Origin: Motilimonas eburnea
Lineage (GTDB): Bacteria; Pseudomonadota; Gammaproteobacteria; Enterobacterales; CBDFNC01
Assembly (NCBI RefSeq): GCF_021295345.1
Contig: NZ_JAIMJB010000030.1
Coordinates: forward strand, 1 to 37,220
Direction: 5' to 3'
DNA: 37,220 nucleotides
Under the pieces are notes generated by a model, which made no database searches, was not told the DNA's origin, and worked only from the letters and a program-made list of their open reading frames with translations. The position numbers and the translations under genes were made by a program. Of the stretch, positions 1 to 12,053 are shown in pieces (position 1 is the first letter of the stretch; each line of letters starts with the position of its first letter).

Positions 1-119
1 ATGTTGCTGTAATGCGTAAGTATTTAACGGGATTGTGGGCAGTTTATAAAGAAGGTCAAGCATTTGACTCCGCAAAATTATTCAATTTTGAGAGTAAAAA
101 TGCTTGAACTTGGACAGAG
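1..119 (+). mobile_element. 3' end of an IS110-like insertion sequence (transposase C-terminus)
   Basis: An open frame enters from the left edge at base 3 and stops at 105-107. It encodes about 34 residues including VAVMRKYLTGLWAVYKEG, which resembles the extreme C-terminus of IS110-family transposases (the segment following the serine-bearing transposase_20 domain). The frame runs antisense to the end of tolC, and the last residues of the tolC frame (KFKHFYSQN) are read from this DNA rather than from a TolC-like sequence. The element boundary therefore lies between about 107 and 119. IS110 elements typically lack long terminal inverted repeats, and none is seen. The family call rests on recognising a short peptide; only the 3' end is in view. 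Confidence 0.6.
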
Positions 120-1173
120 TATCTACATTGTTGTAGTTGCTGCGGATCTCGGTTTGGATATTGCGATAAATACGCTCTAACTCTTCGCTAGCGGCAACAT
201 AGTTAAACTGTGCTTGCTTCACGCGCGAGTCGATTGCACCGCCGGTGTAAAGTGGCATGCTTAAATTAACCCCAACAGTACCATTGCTGAAAGTACCGTC
301 GCTCGGGTTGAAGTCATTTTTGTAATTTGAATTGTTAACACCTGCGCCAGCCACAAAATCGATTTGTGGTAGGTGACCGGTTTCGGCTAAATCAATCTGG
401 GTTTTGGCGATGTCTTTCGCAATGCGTTGAGTATGTAACTGTAAATTTTGGTTTTCTGCTTTTTCAAGCCATGCGCTTGAGCGACCATCTGGTTTGACTG
501 GCTCGAAGCGCTCAATGTTAAGCTCATCAATGTCTCTTATTTCAACACCGGTTAATTCGCGCAGCGCTTCGTAGCTGTTTGTCAGTGTATTTCGAGCTTG
601 GATTTCAGCGGCTAAGGTTCTATCGTGCTCGGCTTGGGCTTCGTGCACATCGGTAATGGCGGTTAAACCCACTTCAAAACGTTGTTTGGTTTGCTCTAAT
701 TGACGAGCCACCGCGCGCTTGTTGGCTTCAACGGTAGACAGGGCATCTTTTGCTCTGAGTACATTAAAGTAAGCTTGAGATGTACGTAATATAAGCTGTT
801 GAGCTTGATCTGCATAAACCGTATCGGCTTGTGTGGCCGCTTTTTCGGTGAGCGATAAGTTAGTCCAATAGTCTTGACGGTATAATGCTTGGCTTAATTG
901 CACTTGGCCACCCAGATCACTTTTGGTCCCAGCATCGTCTTTATTGGTTTTGGTATATTGGGCGTTTAATGAAAGGGCAATTTGCGGCAACAGATTGGCT
1001 CGGCTCTCGGTGATTTTCTCAAACGCAGCATTACGATTGGCCAGGGCTTGAAGAATGAGCGGATCTTTTGTTTTAGCTTGCTCATAGATTTGTTGTATGT
1101 CATCGGCAAAGGCTAAGCTACTCAGGCTGGATAAGCCGATCAAGGTAGCAATACTGAGCAAAGTTCGTTTCAT
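82..1173 (-). pseudogene. tolC: tolC, outer-membrane efflux channel, 3'-truncated by an insertion
   Basis: TolC forms the trimeric outer-membrane/periplasmic tunnel used by RND, MFS and ABC exporters and type I secretion. The frame has a Sec signal peptide (residues 1-23, cleavage after LAFA) and the first outer-membrane-efflux repeat. The second repeat begins around residue 225 and contains VNLSMPLYTGGAIDSRVKQA, a typical TolC segment. The similarity ends at about residue 353 (RSNYNNVDTL). The last residues, KFKHFYSQN, come from the adjacent IS110-like DNA. The product is 363 aa, while family members are about 430-490 aa, so the last helices and the lower strands of repeat 2 are lost. A truncated TolC is unlikely to assemble. 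It is divergent from nudF, as in related genomes. The missing 3' end may lie beyond the element, outside the window. Confidence 0.85.
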
Positions 1174-1221
1174 TTCAACTATTCCTGTTTATATCTGAGA
1201 TAATTTAACGGCTATGCGTCG

Positions 1222-1250
1222 TTGACTCTGTAGTTTACTCTTCTTTTAAA
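1222..1250 (+). promoter_or_regulatory. Candidate sigma-70 promoter for the nudF operon
   Basis: TTGACT (1222-1227) is followed after 17 bases by TTTAAA (1245-1250). A second possible -10, TATATT, sits at 1255-1260. It lies in the tolC/nudF divergent spacer about 95 bases before the nudF ATG. The -35 is good and the -10 is mediocre. Confidence 0.35.
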
Positions 1251-1343
1251 GGCGTATATTAGCATCAAGAGTGCCGACGACTAAGGGTATTCGATAGAGA
1301 ATTTAATGTTAACAATATCAAGCTTTTCGGGATTAAGTAAATC

Positions 1344-1976
1344 ATGAGTGAAAATAATCTGAAAAAAAACGTGTTTGATCGCAAGGATGTTGAAATCATC
1401 GGCAAAAAAACCTTATATCAAGGCTTCTTTCAGGCCAATGCTTATCGGTTTAAGCATAAGCTGTTTGCCGGTGGCTGGAGTAGCGAGATTGAACGCGAAG
1501 TTTTTGAGCGCGGCCATGCCGCGGCCGTGTTACTATTCGATTTAACGCGAGACCAATTAGTGCTGGTGGAGCAATTTCGTTTTGGCGCAATGGAAACCTG
1601 CGAACATCCTTGGCTGTTAGAAATGGTGGCGGGCATCATTGAACCCGGCGAAGAAGCTGAGCAAGTGGTAAGACGCGAAGCCGTTGAAGAAGCAGGGGTG
1701 GTTCCAGGTCGCATGATGCCGATGTTGAGTTATCTTGCCAGCCCGGGCGGCTCTACCGAAAAATTAGACTTGTTTCTAGCCGAAGTCGACGCCAGTCAAG
1801 CCAGTGGTATTCATGGTTTGGCGGATGAAGGTGAAGATATTCGCGTACAGGTTATCTCACGCCAACAAGCGATGACGATGTTAGAGCAAGGGGAGATTAA
1901 TAACGCAGCAACCGTGATTGCACTGCAATGGTTGGCGTTAAACTTGGCTAAAGTAAAAGCATCATGGGGGAAATGA
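1344..1976 (+). CDS. nudF: ADP-ribose pyrophosphatase (Nudix hydrolase NudF)
   Basis: The enzyme hydrolyses ADP-ribose to AMP and ribose 5-phosphate, clearing a reactive NAD breakdown product in the cytoplasm. A complete Nudix box occupies residues 97-120, starting GIIEPGE and carrying the catalytic REAVEEAG helix (REUxEExG). The segment LVLVEQFRFGA upstream and the PGGSTEKLDLFLA stretch downstream are typical of the NudF subfamily. At 210 aa it matches the family length (E. coli 209). It is the first gene of a compact operon; its TGA stop is followed directly by the GTG of yqiB. The nudF-yqiB-cpdA-yqiA-parE order is conserved in gammaproteobacteria, which supports the assignment. Confidence 0.93.
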   Translation: MSENNLKKNVFDRKDVEIIGKKTLYQGFFQANAYRFKHKLFAGGWSSEIEREVFERGHAAAVLLFDLTRDQLVLVEQFRFGAMETCEHPWLLEMVAGIIEPGEEAEQVVRREAVEEAGVVPGRMMPMLSYLASPGGSTEKLDLFLAEVDASQASGIHGLADEGEDIRVQVISRQQAMTMLEQGEINNAATVIALQWLALNLAKVKASWGK

Positions 1977-2426
1977 GTGGCTGTTGTGACTAAAAAGTAT
2001 GCGCCGGATTTGCCTCGGTTTATGCGCTTGTGTGAAACCAACTATATGCAGTTACTGAAGCTGTTGCCCAATCAGTTCTTTGCACAGCAAGGTTATCGCT
2101 TTTCTGCGGGGCAAAATATTGATTACCAAATTGATGTGCTAGAACAAAGCCGCTACACCAGCTTGTTAAAGGTGCAACAAATTTGTGACATTCAGCCTGA
2201 TTTTATGAGGCCTGTGATCCGTGTCCGCTTATATCACGACGCGAGACTCGCGGAAGTGTGTGCTAGCCAGCATATTTTTCATTTGCAGCCGAAATATGAT
2301 TATCCCAATGATAAAATGCACCACAAGGATGAAAAGCTTCAGGTGAATCTGTTTTTAGCGGATTGGCTTAAATTTTGTATTGAACATGGCTATTGCCGAC
2401 AACAAATATTCAAAACGAATGACTAA
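1977..2426 (+). CDS. yqiB: DUF1249 family protein YqiB
   Basis: This is a small cytoplasmic protein of unknown biochemical function. The sequence has the family pattern: N-terminal YAPDLPRFMRLCETNY, a central QIDVLEQSRYTSLLKVQQ, an RPVIRVRLYHDARLAEVC strand pair, and a QPKYDYPND segment. There is no signal peptide or membrane segment. At 149 aa it is close to E. coli YqiB (140). The start is GTG at 1977, immediately after the nudF stop; an in-frame GTG a few codons on could also serve. Its last codons overlap the cpdA start by 8 bases (ATGACTAA), implying translational coupling. The DUF1249 assignment is from recognised sequence pattern and conserved neighbours; no role can be read from the sequence. 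Confidence 0.85.
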   Translation: MAVVTKKYAPDLPRFMRLCETNYMQLLKLLPNQFFAQQGYRFSAGQNIDYQIDVLEQSRYTSLLKVQQICDIQPDFMRPVIRVRLYHDARLAEVCASQHIFHLQPKYDYPNDKMHHKDEKLQVNLFLADWLKFCIEHGYCRQQIFKTND

Positions 2427-3245
2427 AATTAAAACGCAGTTAGATGTTGATGCCGACGGTGTGTTAACTTTTTTACAAATTACCGATACACACTTGTTTG
2501 CAAAACCCGATGGGGAGTTGCTGGGCGTGAACACGCGTGAAAGTTTTTTGGCCGTCATCGCTAAGGTGCTTAAACAAGCTCGCCCGATCCAAGGCATATT
2601 AGCAACGGGGGATATTTCTCAAGACCATACCCCAGAGTCTTATCGTTTGTTTGCCGAACACATCAATCAGCTGGAAAAGCCTTGCTTTTGGTTACCGGGT
2701 AATCATGATTTTCAACCTGCGATGCTCGCTGAGTTTGCAACTGCGGGGATTTCCCCTGCTAAGCAGTTAGTTTCAAAATATTGGCAGGTGATCTTACTCG
2801 ATACACAAGAGCTCGGTGTACCTCATGGCCGCCTTAAACAAGAGCAGTTAACCCAGTTACAAGGGTTTTTAGATGAGTACCCAGACAAGCACGCCTTGGT
2901 CTTATTACATCATCATGTTCAGCCCGCTGGGTGTAAATGGCTAGATCAACACGATCTAAAGAATGCCGATGAATTATTTGCCATGCTCAAGCAATACCCT
3001 CAAGTGAAAGCCTTAGTTTGTGGCCATATTCACCAAGAAATGGACAGACAATATGACCAATTTAGGCTACTTGCGACGCCTTCTACCTGCATTCAGTTTA
3101 AACCTCACTGTGACGATTTTACCTTGGACGAGCAAGGCCCTGGGTGGCGCTACCTTGACTTGTTGCCAAACGGTGACATTAACACTCAGGTCTATCGCTT
3201 AGCTGACGGGCGCTTTGCGGGTGATGCCAAGGCGACGGGCTACTG

Positions 3246-3246
<1 letters not shown>
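2419..3246 (+). CDS. cpdA: 3',5'-cyclic-AMP phosphodiesterase CpdA
   Basis: This class III cyclic nucleotide phosphodiesterase lowers cAMP and so tunes CRP-dependent transcription. The metallophosphoesterase metal-binding motifs are all present: ITDTHLF (D23, H25), TGDISQDHT (D65), PGNHDF (N95, H96), a HHH run at 164-166, and GHIHQE (H203, H205), numbered from the ATG at 2419. That ATG gives 275 aa, the family length. A TTG 13 codons upstream is also open but would overlap yqiB deeply. The stop overlaps the yqiA start (TGATG). It sits between yqiB and yqiA as in E. coli. Confidence 0.92.
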
Positions 3247-5733
<2,487 letters not shown>

Positions 5734-6093
5734 GGCCTACAACGGCGTCATTAATTGGCGCCTTCTGCTGTTAAATCATACTTCTTGCTGATGCTGGCTT
5801 ATTGTTGCTTCTGTTAACTGTAATAAGCTAGACATCTAATTGGTTAATTCCCAATCACTCGGACTTAATAATTCCATATATCTTTGTCATTGTGTCTTAT
5901 TCTGTGAGTTTATAGCTATGCAAACTAGGTTGATGTAGCTAGAATTTTCTTATCTTTGTGGCAAATGCCGTGGCGAAAGTCTCGGCGAGTGCTTCGGTGA
6001 TTTTTTATCAACCAGCCCTGGCTTTTCTTTTATCTTCTTTAGGCTTGTGTTGATATATACAAACACAACAACGCTCTGTATTAGGGATGAGTT
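5734..6093. other. 360-base noncoding spacer between parE and the GGDEF-EAL gene
   Basis: No credible gene is visible on either strand. Near the parE stop is a small hairpin (GGCGTC 5744-5749, GGCGCC 5757-5762) with no good T-tract. At about 5972-6007 there is a GC-richer block made of three loosely similar 12-mers beginning GGCG, GGCG and GGTG. Just before the downstream start is an imperfect inverted repeat, TTGTGTTG (6045-6052) and CAAACACAA (6060-6068), a possible operator. The downstream ribosome site is AGGGATGAG (6083-6091). Confidence 0.5.
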
Positions 6094-8469
6094 TTGAAGA
6101 AAAGTTATAGCTTAGGTTTGGGCAGCAAAGTGATGGGGGTCACCTTTTTACTTTTGCTGTTTATCTTTTCCGGTTATACCTATTTGAATTTAACCAATCT
6201 AGCGAACTTCTTTCAGCTAGAGCGTCGTGTGGTGTTCAGTTACCAGCAACACCAAATTGTCAGTTACTACGAAGAGCTCTACAGCCGAGTTGACTCGGTG
6301 GCTAACCAAATAAAATCAAGTAATCGCCTTAAGGCGGTGCGCTTGGCTAATAATGTTGAGCTTAAGGGCATAGTGAAAGAGGTCAGTGGACGTAAATCGC
6401 TACCATTGACAGCGCTGTTGCTGGTGGACAGCGAGGGGCAAGTGAGCGCCAGCTCTACAGAAATGCAGCTAGACAACAAGACCAGAGCCTGGATTGCTGA
6501 CCAACAAGTTGATCAAGATAACAATTGGTTTGTTTATTGCCGTCACTCGTGCAACTTATTGGTCAGGAGTGAAACCGAATTTGGTTTTGGCGAACGCTTG
6601 GTATTTGTATTTCCCTATGAACGCATGACACCCATCGCGAAATCTGATGTCCGTAGCTTTCAATTGTTACTTGAAGAAAAAGCCAATCAAGAGCTCAAGC
6701 TGGTATTTAGTCACCGTATTCGCAATTTTGACTTCAATTTACTGTCACCCTATCTAAACGTAGACACCATTTTGCGAGGACAAAGTGATCTTAAGATCAA
6801 CGGTAGAACGTTTGAGCTGCGTGGTTACCCCTTGCCTAATACCAATTTGCAGGGCCAAGCCTACCTGCTCATTGTGAACGACATCAGTGAGCTAGCAAAC
6901 CTATTAAGCAGTGCTACCTATAACAACATCATCTATGGTTTCGGTGCCTTGGTACTTGCCATTGTGCTGTTGCTGTTCTTATTGCGCAAACCTTTAAGGC
7001 GGATCAAAACGGTTATTCAATCGCTCCCTTTGTTGGCGACTTCCCGTCATCATGACTTTCGCCATATTGTTACCGAACAAGGTAAACAAGAGCAATTTTC
7101 TGATGAGTCAGATGCCTTGGGTGAGGCCAGTATCTCTTTGTCCCATCAGTTAGAAACATTGGAGACACAATTAACGCAACGCGCCAATGAACTCGAATGG
7201 CTGGTTAATCATGACCCGCTGACCGAGCTACCTAATCGCCGCATGTTTAATGCCGAGATTGCAAAGCGGTTAAGTCACAATGCCCATGGCTGCTTGTTGT
7301 TTATGGATTTAGATAACTTTAAGTATGTCAACGATATCAGCGGTCACAAGGCGGGTGATACTATGTTGACTCAGGTATCGACAACCTTAGAGCGGCTACT
7401 GCCCAGTAATGTGTTACTTGCCCGGGTCAGTGGTGATGAGTTTGCGGTATTTCTCAATGATATTGATTTAGCTGCAGCCGAGGTGGTGGGGCAACGTATC
7501 TTACAATTGATTGGCGAAGTGTGCGTGGCAGGGCGTAAAGAGATCCACAAAGCCTCAGCCAGTATAGGTATCGTGGCATCACCCGAGCACGGCACAGACA
7601 TTTCTGAGCTGTTGTCTAAAGCCGATATCGCGATGTATCAAGCGAAAGACTTAGGCAAAAACCGATTAGCTGTGTATCACAGTGAGAACGTCGGGACGAA
7701 AGTCAACAATGATTGGTACTGGCTAGCAAAAGCGCAACGCGCGATTGAAGAGCAACTGTTGACCTTGTATTTTCAGCCGCTGTTTGACAATGAGCGAGGT
7801 GAAATTCGCCACTGGGAAGTCTTGCTAAGAGTACGAGACGAGGAAGGGGTGCTGCGCTCGCCGTATCAACTTATCTTGGCCGCTGAGAAAAACGGCTATA
7901 TTACGCAATTGGATTTGTGGGTGATTAACACCGCTTTAGATCAATTAAGGCAAAATCAAGAGCGGGGCATATCACAAAGGTTAGCCATTAACCTTTCGGC
8001 AAAATCATTTAGCGATGAAGCCGTGATCAATCAAATCAAGCACGCCATGGAGCGCCGTGGTGTGGCAGGCAGTCAAATTATCTTTGAAATTACCGAAACG
8101 GCAGCCCTTTCCAACTTGGTGCAGGCGGTCGAACATATCAACGTATTGAAAGGCTTAGGTTGTGAGATCGCGTTAGATGATTTTGGGGTTGGTTATTCTT
8201 CGTTTCATTCGTTAAAATCCTTGCCACTGGATTACATCAAAATTGATGGCTCGTTTGTGAAAGATTGTCCTAAACGGCCAGATGATCAAGTGTTTATTAA
8301 GGCTCTGATCAATATTGCACATAACTTTGGCCATAAAACGGTGGCCGAGTTTGTAGAAAATAAAGAAGTTCAAGACATGATGGTGTCATTTGGGGTGGAC
8401 TATTCGCAAGGCTATTACATAGGTAAGCCAGTGCCACCTGAATTAGCTTGGCCTGAACAAGTTAACTAG
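6094..8469 (+). CDS. Membrane GGDEF-EAL protein (probable cyclic-di-GMP phosphodiesterase)
   Basis: A 791-aa two-domain cyclic-di-GMP enzyme. It has an N-terminal membrane helix (about 12-32), a periplasmic sensor region (about 33-275, no family recognised), a second helix (about 279-298), a short HAMP/coiled linker, GGDEF (about 365-530) and EAL (about 545-790). The GGDEF signature is SGDEF (446-450), with the upstream metal-site segment FMDLDNFKYVND intact; no RxxD inhibitory site is present. The EAL domain starts EVLLR (E575) instead of EALLR. The remaining metal and catalytic positions look intact: NLSAKSF, EITETA, DDFGVGYSSF, KIDGSFV, AEFVE and SQGY. Phosphodiesterase activity is therefore likely and cyclase activity uncertain. 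The start is TTG with AGGGATGAG just upstream; the next in-frame ATG would cut into the first helix. It lies between parE and parC, 44 bases before parC. Confidence 0.85.
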   Translation: MKKSYSLGLGSKVMGVTFLLLLFIFSGYTYLNLTNLANFFQLERRVVFSYQQHQIVSYYEELYSRVDSVANQIKSSNRLKAVRLANNVELKGIVKEVSGRKSLPLTALLLVDSEGQVSASSTEMQLDNKTRAWIADQQVDQDNNWFVYCRHSCNLLVRSETEFGFGERLVFVFPYERMTPIAKSDVRSFQLLLEEKANQELKLVFSHRIRNFDFNLLSPYLNVDTILRGQSDLKINGRTFELRGYPLPNTNLQGQAYLLIVNDISELANLLSSATYNNIIYGFGALVLAIVLLLFLLRKPLRRIKTVIQSLPLLATSRHHDFRHIVTEQGKQEQFSDESDALGEASISLSHQLETLETQLTQRANELEWLVNHDPLTELPNRRMFNAEIAKRLSHNAHGCLLFMDLDNFKYVNDISGHKAGDTMLTQVSTTLERLLPSNVLLARVSGDEFAVFLNDIDLAAAEVVGQRILQLIGEVCVAGRKEIHKASASIGIVASPEHGTDISELLSKADIAMYQAKDLGKNRLAVYHSENVGTKVNNDWYWLAKAQRAIEEQLLTLYFQPLFDNERGEIRHWEVLLRVRDEEGVLRSPYQLILAAEKNGYITQLDLWVINTALDQLRQNQERGISQRLAINLSAKSFSDEAVINQIKHAMERRGVAGSQIIFEITETAALSNLVQAVEHINVLKGLGCEIALDDFGVGYSSFHSLKSLPLDYIKIDGSFVKDCPKRPDDQVFIKALINIAHNFGHKTVAEFVENKEVQDMMVSFGVDYSQGYYIGKPVPPELAWPEQVN

Positions 8470-8513
8470 CTGCCATGATGTTCTCGCGATAGACATTACC
8501 TAAGGAATTCAAT

Positions 8514-10796
8514 ATGACTGATGCCGTTGACATGAGTTTAGATGGCGTCGAGCAACTGCCGCTGCGGCAGTTTACCGAACAAGCCTACCTGAACTATTCC
8601 ATGTACGTCATTATGGATCGCGCACTCCCTCACATTGGTGATGGTTTAAAACCGGTGCAGCGCCGTATTATCTACGCCATGAGCGAGTTGGGCCTGTCGG
8701 CCTCGGCGAAATACAAGAAGTCAGCCCGTACCGTAGGTGACGTTTTGGGTAAGTACCACCCCCATGGTGATAGTGCTTGTTATGAAGCTATGGTATTGAT
8801 GGCGCAGCCTTTCTCGTACCGCTATCCCTTGGTTGATGGGCAAGGTAACTGGGGGGCGCCCGATGATCCTAAGTCGTTTGCTGCAATGCGTTATACCGAA
8901 GCTAAGCTGTCAAAGTTTTCTGAGGTGCTGTTATCTGAGCTAGGCTCAGGCACGTGTGACTGGTTGCCTAATTTTGATGGCACCATGAAGGAGCCCAAGG
9001 TATTACCCGCGCGTTTACCGCATATTTTGCTTAATGGGATCACCGGCATTGCGGTTGGTATGGCCACGGATATTCCGCCTCATAATGTACGTGAAGTGGC
9101 CCAGGCTTGCTGTTTGTTATTGGAAAGCCCAAAAGCCGAGTTAGATGATTTGATGGCGCTGGTTAAAGGCCCGGATTACCCAACTGAAGCTGAAATCATC
9201 ACCCCAAGCCGTGACATTAAGAAGATTTATGAAACGGGTCGAGGCAGCATTAAAATGCGCGCCGTCTACAGTTATGAGCAAGGCGAAATCGTCATCTCGG
9301 CTTTGCCCCATCAATGCTCTGGCGGTAAGGTGTTAGAACAAATTGCGGCGCAAATGCAGGCGAAAAAACTGCCCATGGTCGCGGATTTGCGTGATGAATC
9401 AGATCATGAGAATCCCACCCGCTTAGTGATAGTGCCACGTTCAAATCGGGTTGATGTTGAGCAATTGATGCAGCATTTGTTTGCTTCGACGGATCTGGAA
9501 AAAAATTATCGTATCAACCTTAACATGCTGGGCTTAGATAACCGTCCGCAAGTTAAAGGCCTAAAACAAATTTTAACGGAGTGGCTGACTTACCGACGTG
9601 AAGTGGTGCGTCGTCGTTTACAATACCGCTTGGATAAGATCCTCGCGCGCCTGCACATCTTAGACGGCTTGCTGATCGCTTATTTAAACATAGATGAAGT
9701 GATTGAGATCATTCGTAATTATGATGATCCCAAAGCCGAGCTGATCAGCCGCTTTAACCTGTCAACCATCCAAGCTGAAGCCATTCTAGAAATAAAACTT
9801 CGCCAATTAGCGAAGTTAGAAGAAATCAAGATTCGTGGTGAACAAGACGAGCTGAATCAAGAGCGAGAGAAGCTGGAGCTGATATTAGGCTCTGAACGAC
9901 GCATGTCAACCTTGCTTAAAAAAGAGCTACAAGCCGATGCGAAAACCTATGGCGATGACCGCCGTTCGCCGATTATTGAGCGCGAAGAAGCCAAAGCATT
10001 GTCAGAAAAGGAATTAATGCCAAGTGAGGCGGTGACTGTGGTGCTTTCTGAGAAAGGTTGGGTACGCTGCGCCAAAGGGCATGATGTTGATGCTAACGGC
10101 TTAAGTTACAAATCGGGTGATAGCTATTTAGCTGATGCTAAAGGTCGCAGCAATCAACCTTGCGTGTTCTTGGATAGCGAAGGGCGAGCCTTTGCGTTAG
10201 AGCCCCATACTTTACCTTCTGCTCGCTCCCAAGGTGAGCCGCTGACGGGGCGCTTTAACCTGACCGCTGGCGCTCATTATGTGAGTACCATCATGGCCAA
10301 TGATGATGCGCACTATTTAATTTGCTCCGATGCTGGCTATGGTTTTATTGGTCAGTTTAGTGATATGGTCAGCCGTAATAAGAACGGTAAAGCGCTACTT
10401 AAGTTACCAGAAGGCGCTAAGGTGATGGTACCGAGCCCGGTAACGGATTTAGCCACAGACGCGTGTTTAGCCATCACCAATGAAGGCCGAATGTTAGTGT
10501 TCCCGGTGGCGAGTTTGCCGCAATTAAGTAAAGGCAAAGGCAATAAGATCATCAGCATCCCAAGTGCCCGGGTGGTTAGCCGAGAAGAGTATGTGAGCCA
10601 AATCGCGATTGTGCCCCAAGGTGCCAATGTCACGTTATTTGCGGGTAAACGCAAACTCACCCTCAAACCCAACGATCTGGAGCATTACTCTGGCGAGCGT
10701 GGTCGTCGTGGCAATAAACTGCCGCGGGGATTACAACGGGTCGACAATCTTACCATTGAAGCTAGCTCCCCTGAAGCCGACTCAACTGAACAATAA
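8514..10796 (+). CDS. parC: DNA topoisomerase IV subunit A
   Basis: ParC is the DNA-cleaving subunit of topoisomerase IV. The winged-helix/tower core has the catalytic tyrosine Y127 in AAMRYTEAK (Y120 in E. coli). The quinolone-determining region reads [12 protein letters not shown] with S87 and E91, equivalent to E. coli S80 and E84, so the common resistance substitutions are absent. The C-terminal part (from about 500) carries the degenerate beta-pinwheel repeats. Length is 760 aa against 752 in E. coli. Ribosome site AAGGA precedes the ATG. It is followed after 9 bases by plsC, the same pairing as in E. coli. ParC rather than GyrA is indicated by the length, the absence of an obvious GyrA-box (QRRGGKG) and the plsC linkage. 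Confidence 0.95.
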   Translation: MTDAVDMSLDGVEQLPLRQFTEQAYLNYSMYVIMDRALPHIGDGLKPVQRRIIYAMSELGLSASAKYKKSARTVGDVLGKYHPHGDSACYEAMVLMAQPFSYRYPLVDGQGNWGAPDDPKSFAAMRYTEAKLSKFSEVLLSELGSGTCDWLPNFDGTMKEPKVLPARLPHILLNGITGIAVGMATDIPPHNVREVAQACCLLLESPKAELDDLMALVKGPDYPTEAEIITPSRDIKKIYETGRGSIKMRAVYSYEQGEIVISALPHQCSGGKVLEQIAAQMQAKKLPMVADLRDESDHENPTRLVIVPRSNRVDVEQLMQHLFASTDLEKNYRINLNMLGLDNRPQVKGLKQILTEWLTYRREVVRRRLQYRLDKILARLHILDGLLIAYLNIDEVIEIIRNYDDPKAELISRFNLSTIQAEAILEIKLRQLAKLEEIKIRGEQDELNQEREKLELILGSERRMSTLLKKELQADAKTYGDDRRSPIIEREEAKALSEKELMPSEAVTVVLSEKGWVRCAKGHDVDANGLSYKSGDSYLADAKGRSNQPCVFLDSEGRAFALEPHTLPSARSQGEPLTGRFNLTAGAHYVSTIMANDDAHYLICSDAGYGFIGQFSDMVSRNKNGKALLKLPEGAKVMVPSPVTDLATDACLAITNEGRMLVFPVASLPQLSKGKGNKIISIPSARVVSREEYVSQIAIVPQGANVTLFAGKRKLTLKPNDLEHYSGERGRRGNKLPRGLQRVDNLTIEASSPEADSTEQ

Positions 10797-10805
10797 GAGG
10801 TAAAT

Positions 10806-11555
10806 ATGTTATTAGTGTTAAGAGGTTTTTTTCTAACCCTCTTTTTTCTTACGGTGGCTGTTCTTGGCTCATTGTGGGCATTATTAAGGCCACGAAATCC
10901 GAAGAACTGTTATCGAATTGCCAACATTCTGGCGAAATCAGCACGATTTATGGGCATTCATTTAGTCGTGAGATTGCCTGAAAATGCCAAAGACATCGGC
11001 CCTGCAGTGCATATCGCTAATCATCAAAACAATTATGATATGGTGACCTTGACCGCTGCTGTTTTGCCAAATGTGGTCTCGATAGGTAAGAAAAGCTTAA
11101 TTTGGATCCCATTTTTTGGCCCACTGTATTGGTTAACAGGGAACATTTTATTGGATCGTGACAACCGCGGCCGAGCGGTCAACACCATCAATACGGTGGC
11201 CGACAAGATCAAACAAGGCCACTTGTCGGTGATGATGTTTCCAGAAGGCACTCGTAGCCGGGGACGTGGTTTGATGAAGTTTAAAACGGGGGCTTTTCAC
11301 ACCGCTATCCAAGCCGGTGTGCCTATTGTGCCAACCGTGGTGTCTGATACCCATGATCAAGTGAAATGGAACCGCTGGCACAATGGTGAAGTCATCGTTG
11401 AAATGCTGGAGCCGATAGATACCACAGGGTATACCAAAGATAATGTGCGCGAGCTGATGGCGATTTGTCAGCAGCGCATGGAAGATAAATATCAAGAGCT
11501 AAGTGCCGAGGCTCAGCGTTACGGTCAAGGTGCAGCGAAAAAGGATCTAGCATGA
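10806..11555 (+). CDS. plsC: 1-acyl-sn-glycerol-3-phosphate acyltransferase
   Basis: PlsC transfers an acyl chain to lysophosphatidic acid, giving phosphatidic acid for all membrane phospholipids. The N-terminus is a membrane helix (about 4-27). The acyltransferase HX4D motif is NHQNNYD (H73, D78). The second and third blocks are the ILLDRDNRGRA region and FPEGTRSRG (145-153), and block IV is VPIVPTVVS. Length is 249 aa against 245 in E. coli. AGAGGT precedes the ATG at good spacing. Its stop overlaps the rraB ATG (ATGA), so plsC and rraB are translationally coupled and both follow parC in one transcript. Confidence 0.94.
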   Translation: MLLVLRGFFLTLFFLTVAVLGSLWALLRPRNPKNCYRIANILAKSARFMGIHLVVRLPENAKDIGPAVHIANHQNNYDMVTLTAAVLPNVVSIGKKSLIWIPFFGPLYWLTGNILLDRDNRGRAVNTINTVADKIKQGHLSVMMFPEGTRSRGRGLMKFKTGAFHTAIQAGVPIVPTVVSDTHDQVKWNRWHNGEVIVEMLEPIDTTGYTKDNVRELMAICQQRMEDKYQELSAEAQRYGQGAAKKDLA

Positions 11556-11914
11556 GCGAGTTTGCTGATTTACTGAAAGAATTTGAACAAGAAACCTTAG
11601 AAACCATCGAGCAGCTATTAGAAGATGGCAGCGATCCCGATGCCGAGTACATGATAGAGCATCATGTTGCCTCAACTGACTTTGAGGTGTTAGAAAAGGT
11701 GGCCATCGCTTGTTTTAAAAAAGGCTATGAAGTAACCGATCCAGAAGAGGTGGAAGGCGAGGAAGGTGAAACCATCTATAGCTTTGATGTTATTGTTGAA
11801 ATGGAGCTTTCGCCTGAAGCCATTATGGAAGATGTCGAAGCGATCTTGACCATTTGTGAGTCTTTCGATGTGACTTACGATGGCTGGGGGACTTATTTCG
11901 AAGGGGAAGATTAG
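11552..11914 (+). CDS. rraB: Regulator of RNase E activity RraB
   Basis: RraB binds RNase E and modulates degradosome composition and activity. The protein is very acidic, with the family landmarks LLEDGSDPDAEYMIEHH (about 22-38), LEKVAIACFKKGYEVTDPEE, and the C-terminal block FDVTYDGWGTYFEGED. It is 120 aa; the E. coli protein (138) has an extra acidic tail missing here. It shares four bases with plsC and ends at a strong terminator, so it is the last gene of the parC-plsC-rraB unit. Assignment is by direct similarity to known RraB sequences. Confidence 0.92.
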   Translation: MSEFADLLKEFEQETLETIEQLLEDGSDPDAEYMIEHHVASTDFEVLEKVAIACFKKGYEVTDPEEVEGEEGETIYSFDVIVEMELSPEAIMEDVEAILTICESFDVTYDGWGTYFEGED

Positions 11915-11932
11915 TCTTTGTCCTAATAACTC

Positions 11933-11970
11933 GTTGCCAAGGTGTTACGCCTGCCTTGGCAACTTTTATA
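11933..11970 (+). terminator. Rho-independent terminator after rraB
   Basis: A perfect 10-base stem, GTTGCCAAGG (11933-11942) and CCTTGGCAAC (11954-11963), closes an 11-base loop and is followed by TTTTATAT. It ends the parC-plsC-rraB transcript. Confidence 0.85.
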
Positions 11971-12053
11971 TGCTGCTCACTTATTTAAATTGCCTCATCA
12001 TTTTTACTGAATTTTGACCATCTGTTTACCTTGTGTTAACCCTGTTTGCTAAA

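Noticed and set aside
5950-6093. Cyclic-di-GMP (GEMM) riboswitch ahead of the GGDEF-EAL gene
   Set aside because: The leader has GTGGCAAA and GGCGAAAGTC, which recall GEMM pieces. The intervening tetraloop hairpin, the GGGACGCAAAGCC strand and the closing helix are missing, so it does not fit.
8590-8900. Quinolone resistance mutation in parC
   Set aside because: S87 and E91 (E. coli S80 and E84) are the wild-type residues.
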